A stretch of DNA of 28,483 bases from Chrysophaeum taylorii. Lineage: Eukaryota; Sar; Pelagophyceae; Pelagomonadales; Pelagomonadaceae. The DNA lies in contig JAQMWT010000442.1 in the NCBI GenBank assembly GCA_029834535.1, positions 1-28,483 of the forward strand. The letters run 5' to 3'. The translations under genes were made by a program, and so were the position numbers. A model generated the notes under the pieces. The model searched no databases, was not told the DNA's origin, and saw only the letters and a list, made by a program, of their open reading frames with translations. Shown here in pieces: positions 15,656 to 24,844 of this stretch (the first letter of the stretch is position 1; each line of letters opens with the position of its first letter).

Positions 15656-16732
15656 ATGAAGCGCAAGCTTGAGACGGTCGCCAGGAGCGCGCTCCACGTG
15701 CTTGTGGGCATGGACGCCGTGGTGTTGCTGAATTGTGTCGACGAGGTGACCCAGGGCCGCGAGGCGCAACGCGGCGCAGTGCACGCCATGATCGAGAACG
15801 ACGAGTGGTTGTTGGGGATTCTCGACGGCGTTTCCAACGATGCGCTCGCCGCATTGTCGAACAGGCACGCAAGCCGCCACGAACACCTCGTCGAAATCTC
15901 CAAACTCTTTGACAAGGTCGGCGTTCGGCGGCACATCCGCTCTTTGCTCGAGATCATGATCCCGGGCGTCGAGTACGACCCCGTTATCGACGACAACATC
16001 CAGTTGCCGAGTGGCGTGCGGCAATCAAGAAACACCAAGGGCGTCATCGAAGCATTCAAGGTCTGAGAGACATCAACATCTAGCTGACAACGCGTTGCGC
16101 AGGAGTTTGTCGAGCTCGGCGCGATCAACTGGGTCGCGTGGATGGTCCAAAAGAACGGCACTTTTTTGCGGAGTCGCGCGTGCAAGATTGCAGCTCGCGA
16201 AGGTACTCTTGAGGTGCTCAAATGGGCTCGTGCCAACGAGTGCCCCTGGGACGAAGACGTGTGCGAGGAGGCAGCCCGCGGCGGTCATCTGGATGTCCTC
16301 AAATGGGCTCGCGTCAACGGGTGCCCGTGGAACGCGGCGGTCTGCACCGCCGCGGCTCGAGGTGGTCACATCGAGGTCCTCAAATGGGCAAGGGCCAACG
16401 AGTGTCCGTGGAATGAATGGACGTTTGCCGACGCCGCCTTTTACGGCCACCTCAACGTCCTCACCTGGGCGCGCGCCCACGGCTGCCCGTGGAACCAAGA
16501 AACTTGCTCTCAGGCCGCGAGGGCAGGCCACCTCGACGTCCTGAAATGGGCCCGTGCAAACGGCTGTCCCTGGGACAGCGGAACCTGCTCCTGGGCAGCA
16601 TTCGGCGGACATCTCGACGTGCTAAAATGGGCACGCGCCCACGGGTGCCCGTGGTTCGACTCGATTTGTGCAGATTCGGACCACGCTGATGTTCGCGAGT
16701 GGGTGCGAGCACATTGTGATCACCACCATTGA
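15656..16732 (+). CDS. Ankyrin-repeat protein of the 'KWAR..GCPW' type, two exons
   Basis: Exon 1 (15656-16060) and exon 2 (16103-16732) join in phase 0 across a 42-nt intron to give 344 residues. The N-terminal about 145 residues are helical (ALHVLVGMDAVVLLNCVDEV, then LLEIMIPGVEYDP) and look like the lead-in found in such proteins. From residue about 160 there are six or so repeats with a 27-residue period, each of the form VLKWAR(A/V)NGCPW followed by a short variable part and AARGGHLD. This Trp/Cys-rich ankyrin subtype is abundant in stramenopiles and giant viruses and mediates protein binding; the partner is unknown. The end carries DHHH. ATG 15656 is preceded by AT-rich leader. No catalytic domain or membrane segment is seen. 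Confidence 0.85.
16061..16102 (+). other. 42-nt spliceosomal intron in the ankyrin gene
   Basis: The boundaries are AAG|GTCTGA at the 5' end and TTGCGCAG|GAG at the 3' end. A CTGAC word (16084-16088) matches the branch-point consensus CTRAY about 15 nt before the AG. Unspliced, the frame stops at a TGA inside the intron (16064-16066). Splicing joins the two open frames in phase 0 and makes continuous protein text (IEAFK then EFVELGAIN). It is the only intron I can support in this window. Confidence 0.85.
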
Positions 16733-17012
16733 GACTTGTTGGTTCGACCTACACCTACGCGAGTACGAGGTTAATTGTGAACATAAAACAGCGCTTACGG
16801 ATAGTGTGGCCTCGGTCACATGGTCGAGTCAAGGCGATGCCGACGGGGGTGGCATCATAATTTCTAGGCTGAGGGCAAATCGTCATTTCTTTTTGTTGAT
16901 TATGTGGAAACTTTTAAAACAAAGCCTTATGACGGGGATGTTCCCGGGATGACTTCTCAAAGAGTGGTAGTGATAGGGCGGGGGACTGGTCGGAAATTAA
17001 TTGCCTTTTACG
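16733..17012. other. Intergenic stretch without recognisable gene
   Basis: Moderately AT-rich sequence follows the ankyrin stop. I see no coding pattern, RNA gene or repeat except that its last bases (TTTTACG, 17006-17012) match the bases just after the following repeat. Confidence 0.5.
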
Positions 17013-17211
17013 GGGCGAAGACGGAAGGTTATCGACGAGTTGGTTGTCAGTCGCATCGCGGTCTCCTCGTCGCATGGCGACAAGCTTGATGGTCACTCTC
17101 CGCCGACCGACCTTTCGGCGCTCCTCGTCTACAGGCCCGTGATTCCGGACTGGCTCCTGTCGGTCCGGCCTGGCTCCCATGCTCGGGAGAGGTCTGAAGT
17201 TAGTTAGTTAG
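17013..17211 (+). repeat. SINE-like dispersed repeat, copy 1
   Basis: About 200 bp that recurs almost unchanged at 24111-24312. It starts near GGGCGAAGACGGAAGG, ends in TCTGAAG and then a (TTAG)n tail. The heptamer TTTTACG occurs immediately before (17006-17012) and after (17212-17218), so it may be a target-site duplication. Direct orientation, short size, simple-repeat tail and flanking duplication fit a non-LTR-mobilised non-autonomous element. I do not see clear Pol III A and B boxes. Both strands stay open for 60-80 codons, but nothing resembles a known protein. Confidence 0.75.
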
Positions 17212-17218
17212 TTTTACG

Positions 17219-18837
17219 AAGAAGCAAAATTGTACAGACGCAATCACTTGAGCACAACGCGAAGTTTGCCACTATTTTTAAGGGCTGGATATTGCGCTTT
17301 TTAGATGCACGCATTCGCGAAGGCGAGATAGCTTTGTCGCGCGACACTGTTTCAAAGGCGAGCGAGTAAAAAGGTACGTTGCCGACGACGGTATTTATCG
17401 CGATTTCCTGGCAGCCGGTAAGGATGACAAGGATGGGCAATAGTCTAGGCCTTTCCCACTGTTCCGAGAGTGATGATATTTGTCCCCAGAAAAAACGGGT
17501 TCGTCGCTAAGAGTGACGACGTCGTAATCGGGCACCGTCGATTGGGCCAGTCCGATGTGGTCTTCGTGCACTGGGGGGGATTGCGGACGCGTGCTCTCCG
17601 GGCACTGTAGCGAGGACCAAAACCTGCAAAAAAAAAACGGTGTGTTTCTTCTGCAGCATCTGCTATATTGCTGCTGTGAGCTATAGTTGATTCGCATCCC
17701 CTTCGTACGAGTAGTGTTTTCATGCCAAAGTTTTGCCACTTTTTGAACGTCACCATGGGCGAGCCGCTGCCGACGCCGAAAGCAAAAGTCGTCGAATCTC
17801 ACATAGAATTTTTTTTCCTGTGCACGTGTATTCGATAGACCTTAAAAACTGGTCGGATTCACGTCTGAACCGAACGCTCGCGTCGAGCATGGCGGGGCAT
17901 TCCCGAGAACTACGGTGACCATCTCCCTACTCCACGGCCATAAGCTGGTAGGCCTTGGTGTCGATCGACCCGCCAACATCAAACTAACTAACGAAATAGA
18001 GGCCAGCCCAATGCATGGGGCGTAGGCTAATCCCAGCGCCATGGCGCGTGGGAGTAGGGTCAATGGGCGATGAGACGGAAGCGTAGAAAGGGGGATTGAG
18101 GACGAGTTGATTTGTTGTCGCCAGTTGCCACGGTATTGACCGAGGGAGTACCAGGTCGTTCGTTCGGGGTACGTTGAACTCGCGGAGTGCCTTGTTGAGA
18201 CCACGGAAGTACGTGCTCTGTTCAACACCTCAGGAAAATGCCTAAGTGTCCCGTTCACACTTTGCGAAGCTTTATTACCGCCCGCCTTGATTTGACGCAT
18301 AAGTCATTGAGGATATAGACCAGCGGTCAATCCGTGATGAACTTGGTGCTGTACTGTCAGACGACGAGCTTCGTCGTGCTGTGCGGGAGATATGCTGATC
18401 GACATCGTGCTTAGATGCCGGTGCCGCTGTTTAAACAACTTTACGAGCTCGTACGCGCACGCACATTCAACAGATGACGACTGCATTCCCGAATGCTGCG
18501 ATCTCGACGTCGTTCATCGTCCCTGTTGCGCGCACTACCAGTCGCGTCGACTGTGATAGTTTTCGGTGGAAAAATACGCCCGTTGTAAATCTCTCTCGCT
18601 CTCTCTCACTCTTGGTGGTGCATGGGCTTTTGCAGCCGTTGCGAGGATGCACATGTGCGCCCAGGGGCTTACCGCGTAAACGTGTTGGGCCTGGAGTAGG
18701 AGGACGGCACCTTGCTCTAGCCGACGCGTCTCTTCGGCATGGCATGCGCGACGAAGCGCGTGCCTCCGTGTGCACATTACCGGGCTACGTATCGACAACA
18801 ACGGACAACAAATCTTTAGTATCTTGCTTGTTATCCA
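17219..18837. other. Long stretch without a supported gene
   Basis: About 1.6 kb lies between the repeat and the first zinc-ribbon paralog. ORFs of up to 150 codons occur on both strands, but none shows domain text, biased codon use or a conserved motif. It has an A9 run (about 17627), a CT-rich microsatellite (about 18590-18612) and a TTAGTTAGTTT word on the minus strand near 17985. It could hold diverged retroelement UTR or LTR remnants, which I cannot prove. Confidence 0.45.
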
Positions 18838-19671
18838 ATGGTCCACGACGGCACGCGACGAGGCGTTTCAGTGCTTCGACGCGTGCGCGCGATTCCACGC
18901 GCGGAGACCACCAAGGGTCGACGTCGAACGACGCTCCCAAGGCCTAGTTTTTTGTCATCGCGGCCACACACCGCGACGTGGGAGCTGAAGGACTGCATGA
19001 GCTTCAGCGAGGTGGTCAAGTGCAACATATGCCAAGGGCAGACCTATTTTTGCAGCGACTGCTGCCAAAAATTTGACCAGCTCGTGCCCGCACACGTGAA
19101 GAAGCAGATTGCGTTCGGCCCCGAGGTCGAACACGAGTTCAATGCGATGTACGAGGACCTCGACCGGCGCGTCGAGGAGCAGACGCGCCAGAACCGCCGG
19201 AATGAGTCGCGGCCGGGCGGTAGCATGACGACCAAGGAACGTCGGTTGACCGAGCAGCGCGTTCTCGAAGGCATGAATCTCGCTGTCATCACCCAGAACA
19301 TTCAGAAGGAGAAGACGGAGCAAGCTGGTCTCCTCGTCAACCGGAGTCCACTGGATGCCCTTCCGCGCGAAGCGGTCGTCTGGCTCGCCGGCATTGACGA
19401 CGAGACGCGGCACTGGCTGCACTCTCACCAGCGGGCTCACGAGAAGTACCAAAAGCGCATCCAGTCGAACCCCCTCGACCGGGACATCAAGCGACAGCAC
19501 GACGCGATCGACCTACACCATCGCTTCTCGGCGATCGACGCCAATCTCGAGGTGCTCCCTCTCCGCGAGAGCGATCTTGGAAGGCCCAAAGCGGCGTCTC
19601 GCTTGCCTCCTACGCTCCACGATGTCAACGCCCGGATCGAGGGCAGGAAGCTTCGTTATCTGGCGTCCTAG
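18838..19671 (+). CDS. Zinc-ribbon-like protein, first of a tandem paralogous pair, family unrecognised
   Basis: A 277-residue protein. Four Cys in the pattern C-x2-C-x6-C-x2-C (62, 65, 72, 75; VKCNICQGQTYFCSDC) suggest a small zinc-binding knuckle. The rest is charged and helical, with blocks shared with the neighbour at 19889: QNRR.E..PGG (118-128), a GLLV..SPLDA.P stretch (164-176), AGI.DETR.W.H (184-195) and RLPP.LH.V.ARIE (255-268). There is no membrane segment. Residues 1-50 are Arg-rich and not shared with the paralog; they could be a targeting leader or untranslated sequence, with Met54 (18997) as alternative start. I do not recognise the family and infer only a metal-binding, probably nucleic-acid- or protein-binding role. 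Confidence 0.7.
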   Translation: MVHDGTRRGVSVLRRVRAIPRAETTKGRRRTTLPRPSFLSSRPHTATWELKDCMSFSEVVKCNICQGQTYFCSDCCQKFDQLVPAHVKKQIAFGPEVEHEFNAMYEDLDRRVEEQTRQNRRNESRPGGSMTTKERRLTEQRVLEGMNLAVITQNIQKEKTEQAGLLVNRSPLDALPREAVVWLAGIDDETRHWLHSHQRAHEKYQKRIQSNPLDRDIKRQHDAIDLHHRFSAIDANLEVLPLRESDLGRPKAASRLPPTLHDVNARIEGRKLRYLAS

Positions 19672-19888
19672 CTATAGCTAGCGAGCTCGGTCCGAGAAGG
19701 AGGATCTCGGCCGCAGGAAAAAATATTATAATGAGACTTGTGATGAATGACATGACGTGACCCCCCCCTCTTCGGCGCAGAAAAGCCCAAACCCTCGCGA
19801 GAGAGAGGGCTGGGTTTTTGGCGATGAAAGATAGGGTAGTGCTGACGCATTCTCTTCCTTTAGGGAGTGTTTTGTCCACTCACGGGGG
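19672..19888. other. Spacer between the tandem paralogs with a small hairpin
   Basis: 217 nt that contain the first paralog's 3' flank and the second's promoter. An imperfect inverted repeat (AGCCCAAACCCTC ... GAGGGCTGGGTTT, about 19784-19818) could form a hairpin with a GCGAGAGA loop. An AT-rich spot (AAAATATTATAA, about 19720-19731) may be a poly(A) or promoter element. Confidence 0.35.
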
Positions 19889-20809
19889 ATGATGATCGCC
19901 CAAGAGCATTTGCCAACGTGCAGCCGGGGGCAAGCATGCATCGCGGGTCGCCGCGAGCCTCCCTCGGAATCGGTTGTGCTCGCCGGCGTCCGCGGGCGGC
20001 GTCGGCGAAACAATCAGGACCTCAAGGCCACGATCAAAATAAGCTTCGGCGACATGGTCAAATGCCCGTACTGTAAAAGCCAGACGCAATTTTGCAGGAC
20101 ATGCAAGGCCAAGTTCGCCGACATGATCCCTCCGCAAATGCTCGAGACGATCGCTCGGACGGAGGACGATGACGAGAACAAGAGCGTCAATCTCTTCAAC
20201 GCTCTAAGGGAGCTCGTCGACGAGCAAGAGGCTCAGAATCGTCGCGTCGAGGCGACGCCGGGTGGGGCTACGACGCGGAGCGAACGACGGCAAACCCGAA
20301 TGCGCGCGTTGGGCGGCCTCGCGGTCGATACAATCGCTGAAAATCTCGCTCGCGATCGACGAGAAAAAGAAGGGATGCTCGTCTCTCAGAGTCCGCTAGA
20401 CGCGATGCCGCCCGACTACGTTAAGTGGATCGCCGGAATCAACGACGAGACGAGATCCTGGATGCACGCCTACCAGAAGCGGGTTGAAGCGCACAAGGCG
20501 TGGCTCTCGTCCCCCGAGATCGAGGCCGTCGTGCGCGAAGACGAGGCGATCGACGTTAACGCCCGCCTTCCCGGCCTCGACAGCCGCCCGCTCAAGATGC
20601 CGCGCCACGTCGGCAAGCCTGCTGCCGCCGCCAAGCTGCCGCCCGTGCTCCACGAGGTCCACGCGCGAATCGAGAAGCGCGCCAAGGCATACCTCGAAGA
20701 GCGGAACACGTATGGCTACCACCACCGCCTCCCGTCACTCGCGCGCCACCGCCGCCGGTTCGACGCCAACCGCACCAACAACAAACCCATGGTTATTACC
20801 TGTTGCTAA
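19889..20809 (+). CDS. Zinc-ribbon-like protein, second of the tandem paralogous pair
   Basis: A 306-residue paralog of the preceding gene. The Cys pattern is identical (C-x2-C-x6-C-x2-C at 59, 62, 69, 72; VKCPYCKSQTQFCRTC). The shared blocks follow in the same order: QNRRVEATPGG (116-126), VSQSPLDAMP (165-174), WIAGINDETRSWMH (180-193), then KLPPVLHEVHARIE near 250. Divergence is high outside the blocks, so the duplication is old or fast-evolving. The second copy has an extra about 35-residue basic C-terminus (LARHRRRFDANR) that the first lacks; its stop (20807-20809) overlaps the stop of the convergent MFS gene. ATG 19889 is the first Met, but homology with the neighbour begins only at about residue 45. 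Function unknown. Confidence 0.72.
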   Translation: MMIAQEHLPTCSRGQACIAGRREPPSESVVLAGVRGRRRRNNQDLKATIKISFGDMVKCPYCKSQTQFCRTCKAKFADMIPPQMLETIARTEDDDENKSVNLFNALRELVDEQEAQNRRVEATPGGATTRSERRQTRMRALGGLAVDTIAENLARDRREKEGMLVSQSPLDAMPPDYVKWIAGINDETRSWMHAYQKRVEAHKAWLSSPEIEAVVREDEAIDVNARLPGLDSRPLKMPRHVGKPAAAAKLPPVLHEVHARIEKRAKAYLEERNTYGYHHRLPSLARHRRRFDANRTNNKPMVITCC

Positions 20810-20983
20810 CTTTTTGTCGTGCTATTGCTCGCCGGAACAAAAAAGGAGACGTCCTCGACGTCATCGACGTCCTCGACGTCGGCGGTCGAATTCGGCCGCT
20901 CGTCATCATCCCCAGCAGCATCATCCCCAGCATCATCATCACCATCATCGTGCGGCTCCTGGGGAGACTCCACGTCCTCTTCC

Positions 20984-21016
<33 letters not shown>

Positions 21017-22332
21017 AGCGGGGAGTCGTCGGTCTTCGCGACAAGGCGGTGATGGCCGTGCGATGGATTTTCAACTCCGTCGTGGAGTTTGAAAGTAGCG
21101 AGCGCGGCGGCGTAGAGCGCGGAGGCCATCGCGAGAAAGGTGATCGCGGCGCCCTTGAGGCCTGGCCAGGTGGCGATCGAAACGGCGAATGCCGTCGCCC
21201 CAAGCGTAGGTCCGGCCGCTTTCCCAAAGGCCTCGAAGAAGGTGGCGATGCCGTTGGCGGCGCCTCTGAGGTCGTCGGGCACGGAGTTGTTGATGATCGC
21301 GGTGACGGCGGTGAAGCTAAGGGAGCCCGAGGAGTAGAATGTGGCGACGAGGGGAGTCAACGCGGCGAGCTGCGGAGGGTATGATTCGTGGCACAACGCG
21401 CGGCCGACGAGAGGGATGGCGGCGAGGGCGGTCGCGCCGGCGACGGAGGCGACGCGCAAGGTCGAGCGATGGCCGAGCGCGCGCACGAGGGGGGAAATAA
21501 CGAATATATTGAAGCAAAGTTGCGCGGTTGCCGAGAGGCACAAGACGAGCGCGAGGTGGTTCCGCGAGAGGGCGAGTCCGCCCGAGCGGCGCGAGGCGAT
21601 GCCCCAGAGCGGAAGGACGTCGAAGGTCGAGAAGAGAACGACGCCAGTAACGACCCGAAGCGCGGTCCCGATCGCGAAAGCCGAGTTGCCAAAGAGGAGA
21701 ATAGGCGAGGTCGTCGATTCTTTCTGCTTGGATGTTCCCGATGCAGCAGCAGTCTCGGGGAGCCAGGCGAGACCAAAGCCAAACGCGAGGGCGGCGATGC
21801 CCGCGCCGAGAAGCGACGGCGCGAGCGCCGGATAGCTCGGCCAGGCCAAGCCGTAAAGCAGCGCCGCGACCGCCGGACCCAGCAGCTGGACCGCGCTGCC
21901 CGAAGCCATCATCCAGGCCGTCACCTCACTTTGGAGGGCCTTCCCGGCGATCTCGCCGGCGACGGTGCCTTGGATCGTGACCCAGCCGTTACCCATTCCC
22001 AAAAAAACGAACCTCACCAAAAGCGCCGTTCGCAGCGATCGAGTAGTTCCGAACAGGATGTTGCCCACGATCAGAGACAAGAAGCACAGGAGGATGCAGG
22101 GCCGCCGCCCATACCGGTCGGCGGCAACCCCCCACAGGACGGCCGTCGGGAGCCGCCCAAGAGTGAGCGAGGTCCCGAGCCACCCCGCAACAAAGCCGGC
22201 GCGGTCGACGTTCGAGCTCCATCCGAGCTCCACGGTCAGGAACCCGGCGTAGCTGAACAACGAACAGATCGTGTAGAAGTGGGCCATGTTCCCAATGCCC
22301 AGCACCAAGACGGCGCGCCATGGTAGGCCCAT
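20806..22332 (-). CDS. Major facilitator superfamily transporter
   Basis: A 508-residue polytopic membrane protein with about twelve hydrophobic helices in two halves. MFS motif A is present between helices 2 and 3 (GVAADRYGRRP, 68-78). LVRFVFLGMGNG (105-116) matches the conserved helix-4 region, and a hydrophilic loop (ASGTSKQKESTT) separates the halves. In the second half, LTPLVATFYSSGSLSFT and DDLRGAANGIATFFEAFGKAAGP resemble the helix 10-11 region of ZIFL/Tpo1-like antiporters. The substrate cannot be told; ZIFL-type transport of small organic or metal-chelating molecules is a guess. The last about 85 residues are a cytosolic acidic tail with a ten-Asp run from (GAC)n. The start is the ATG at 22332; upstream only a TTG extends the frame. 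A TATATATA word lies at about 22617-22624. Confidence 0.88.
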
Positions 22333-24110
22333 GATGACGTGAGACAACGAATCTTGGGAAGGGTTTCGAGAACGCGGATCCGCCGAGTCCGTTGCGGATC
22401 AGAGTGCAGGGCGAGGAGCTTCGAGCTGAATGCTTGCGCAAAGAGGTTGCGGGTTGAACAGCAGAAGACGGTCGAGGAGGAGTACTATGGGGCGATGATG
22501 ATCGCGACTCTACTTATGACAGAACAATTCGTTGAGCTTCGAGAGGGCGATCGACAATGCGAAGCGGAAGGCGGCGAGTGCCCTGACAGGCGGCTCAGAC
22601 GGGCATGCGCAGAGCTATATATAGTCGACAAAGGCGCGCCCCTTTGCCAAACGAGAGAGCAAAGTGCGTCTCGCAGATACCTGGCATGCTCCCGATGTAC
22701 GAAGAGTATCGCGTTGGTCCTGGGCGGCGAGACATCTTCGAATAAGGTGGCCGTGGAGCACTTGGTGGAGTTGTGTGAGTGTCGGTAATTGTTGGCAACT
22801 AGGAGCGGCTGATTGCGCGCTGGACGGATTCACGCGCAGCATAACGCACGCCGCCGACGTTCTGCTGCTTTTTCGCGCGAGCGCGCGTCTATGTCCTTGG
22901 TGCATCACTTTTTGTCTGACTGACAAGAGCGGACGTGCAAAACACGTGCGTTCGAGCGTCTTCCTTTTCGGGTAGAATGTGCGATTTTCCTGGCGGCGTG
23001 CTCGACGATGTCGCAGAAAATCACGCCAACGGCTCGTCGTCGCGGGACGGAACGCGACGTACCGCGTGTGATCTCAACAAGTTTTGTGCGTCGTAGGCGA
23101 TGACAGTTTTCGGTAAAATTAGAGATACATACGGCTCGAGACTTTCGGATCTCCTGTTTGCCGCCGGCTCGTGGTCGCGCGCGAGAGTGTGACGTCGCAA
23201 GCGCCGCCGCTCGCAGCCAGCCCTAATAATGACTAGAGCGTAACCGAGCACCCGAAATTGATCATACCCTGTGGCGGACGCGGCCGGCTGCCTCTTTCCT
23301 TTCAGGCGACGACGAACACGGTCTCGGCGTTGCTTACTCAAAGTAAGGTATGTCGTTGTTGACACCGGTGCAATGGCAACCACGCGGGGCGCCCCGAGGT
23401 CTTCGCCTGCTGCGACTTTTAGACGATGATCTAACAAGGTGGACAGATTTGACCCTCTCCGGGTACATGGTAGAGACTGCGTGCAGTCTTAGGCGTGTAC
23501 AGACCATTCCGCTTGTCACATGCTACTACACAAGGTAGGGATTTAAGCCCTAACTCCTTAAGGACATTAGGTCCCATAGAAGCGTTTACACTGACAACGA
23601 GGAACGAAGCCTCTGTTAATTAAACAGAACACCCCGTACCTGACGGTACGCACCTGGAGGCCTACTCCATGTTGGAAAAGAGCTTCAGACTGGGTTCTTC
23701 ACAGTCATGAAAATATATAATTGCGGAAGGGTAAGGAAGGACAGGAGGAACGAGGGCAAGCCGTATTACGGAGAGAAAACCCTCGTGTAGAGATAGGTGT
23801 GAAATGTTCCAGTGTCGCACACATAATTAATAGTGTAACTCTCTGGACCCCCTCAACGCGTGAAAACGGTTTTTGCATTTCGGACGTTCTTGAAGCGGAG
23901 CTTGTGCAATATACATGAGAACAGTGAACAGTGAAACAAACAACAACAGAACAGGACAAATTAATTGTGATGTCGAGCGTGTTGTGATGTTGCGCAAAGA
24001 AGCTGTATCGGTATCCACAACATTAGATGTGTGGTCCAATTCACCTATTCGCCTCCCGGGCGGGCCGGTTGGCAGCCGGAACGTTCGCAGTGGGACGGGG
24101 TATGGCCGGG
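22333..24110. other. Long stretch without a supported gene
   Basis: About 1.8 kb between the MFS start and the second SINE-like repeat. A palindromic CTATATATAG (about 22616-22625) could be the MFS TATA box, about 285 bp from its ATG. A perfect 6-bp hairpin, CGTACC-TGAC-GGTACG, lies at about 23635-23650. The frame containing VVDTGA near 23355 is short and broken. Composition shifts to AT-rich from about 23500, suggesting the start of retroelement-derived sequence belonging to the copia element on the right, but I found no LTR boundary. Confidence 0.4.
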
Positions 24111-24312
24111 GGGCGAATACGGAAGGGTATCGACGAGTTGGTTGTCAGTCACATCGCGGTCTCCTCGTCGCATGGCGACAAGCTTGATGGTCACTCTCCG
24201 CCGACCGACCTTTCGGCGCTCCTCGTCTACAGGCCCGTGATTCCGGGCTGGCTCCTGTCGGTCCGGCCTGGCTCCCATGCTCGGGAGAGGTCTGAAGTTA
24301 GTTAGTTAGTTA
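24111..24312 (+). repeat. SINE-like dispersed repeat, copy 2
   Basis: Direct repeat of 17013-17211 with only a few substitutions over about 200 bp (for example GTTATCG against GGTATCG, and GGACTGG against GGGCTGG). It has the same (TTAG)n tail. The 5' flank (24061-24110) is GC-rich and does not match copy 1. No flanking duplication is evident for this copy. It sits immediately beyond the 3' side of the minus-strand copia element. Confidence 0.75.
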
Positions 24313-24409
24313 TTATCGTCCAGTTCCTTTAACTCTGGAGAAGACGAATTATGATCATCTGAGGATAGGTCGTTCGCAGTGTTGGTATTGTGCGTAGTCA
24401 TTGCGTCAC

Positions 24410-24844
24410 TCAAGGTGACATGACAGACGAAAGGAAAGACATAGCAGCATCTGGTGTAAGAGCGTGTAGATCCAATGCAGGAATAACACGATCATGTGCA
24501 TCAGACATAGCTGTGTGGAGGTGATGAGGTGCTGCGTCGATTAGAACTCGCTGTGCCTCATTATACGTATCTGGAGGGAGCTGTCCAATAGACGAGATTA
24601 GCGACCGAGAAATGATATGGACAAACACAGCAGAGGTCGGGATTATGGTGTTCTGATGCATTTAAAGACTTGACAAAATGTTATCTAATAAAGAAACATG
24701 TTTGATGTTCACGGTCACTTGAGTATTGAGAGTTTCGTAGGTTTCTTGCATCTGTGTGAGAGAAGTTAGTGCGAGCGATAATTGATTTTCTCGTGCCATC
24801 AATTGCTGTTCGGTGTTAGTGAGACGTAAAGATAAAGACCGAAT
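24410..24844 (-). pseudogene. In-frame continuation of the copia 3' ORF through TAG and TAA stops
   Basis: Reading on past the TAG at 24845-24847 in the same frame gives 60 codons of heptad-like text (IRSLSLRLTNTEQQLM, then QLSLALTSLTQMQETYETL), which continues the coiled coil begun just before the stop. A TAA at 24662-24664 follows, then 83 more codons in the same frame (MHQNTIIPTS ... FLSSVMSP) to a TGA at 24410-24412. The ancestral protein was probably about 600 residues. Host genes here end in TAG, TAA and TGA alike, so recoding is unlikely. The stops are lesions or sites of readthrough. Confidence 0.6.

Noticed and set aside
15526..16236. 236-codon minus-strand ORF opposite the ankyrin gene
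   Set aside because: No recognisable text, and it crosses the intron that is clear on the other strand.
17842..18300. 152-codon minus-strand ORF with a hydrophobic stretch
   Set aside because: One membrane-like segment but otherwise random text and no homologous pattern; not supported.
21388..22326. 312-codon plus-strand ORF opposite the MFS gene
   Set aside because: Charged low-complexity shadow of membrane helices; no independent support.
22339..22788. 149-codon plus-strand ORF upstream of the MFS gene
   Set aside because: No domain, no codon bias visible, starts inside the MFS promoter; treated as non-coding.
23340..23420. VVDTGA-like retropepsin signature near 23355
   Set aside because: The frame is short and broken, and the flanking text is not protease-like; probably chance.
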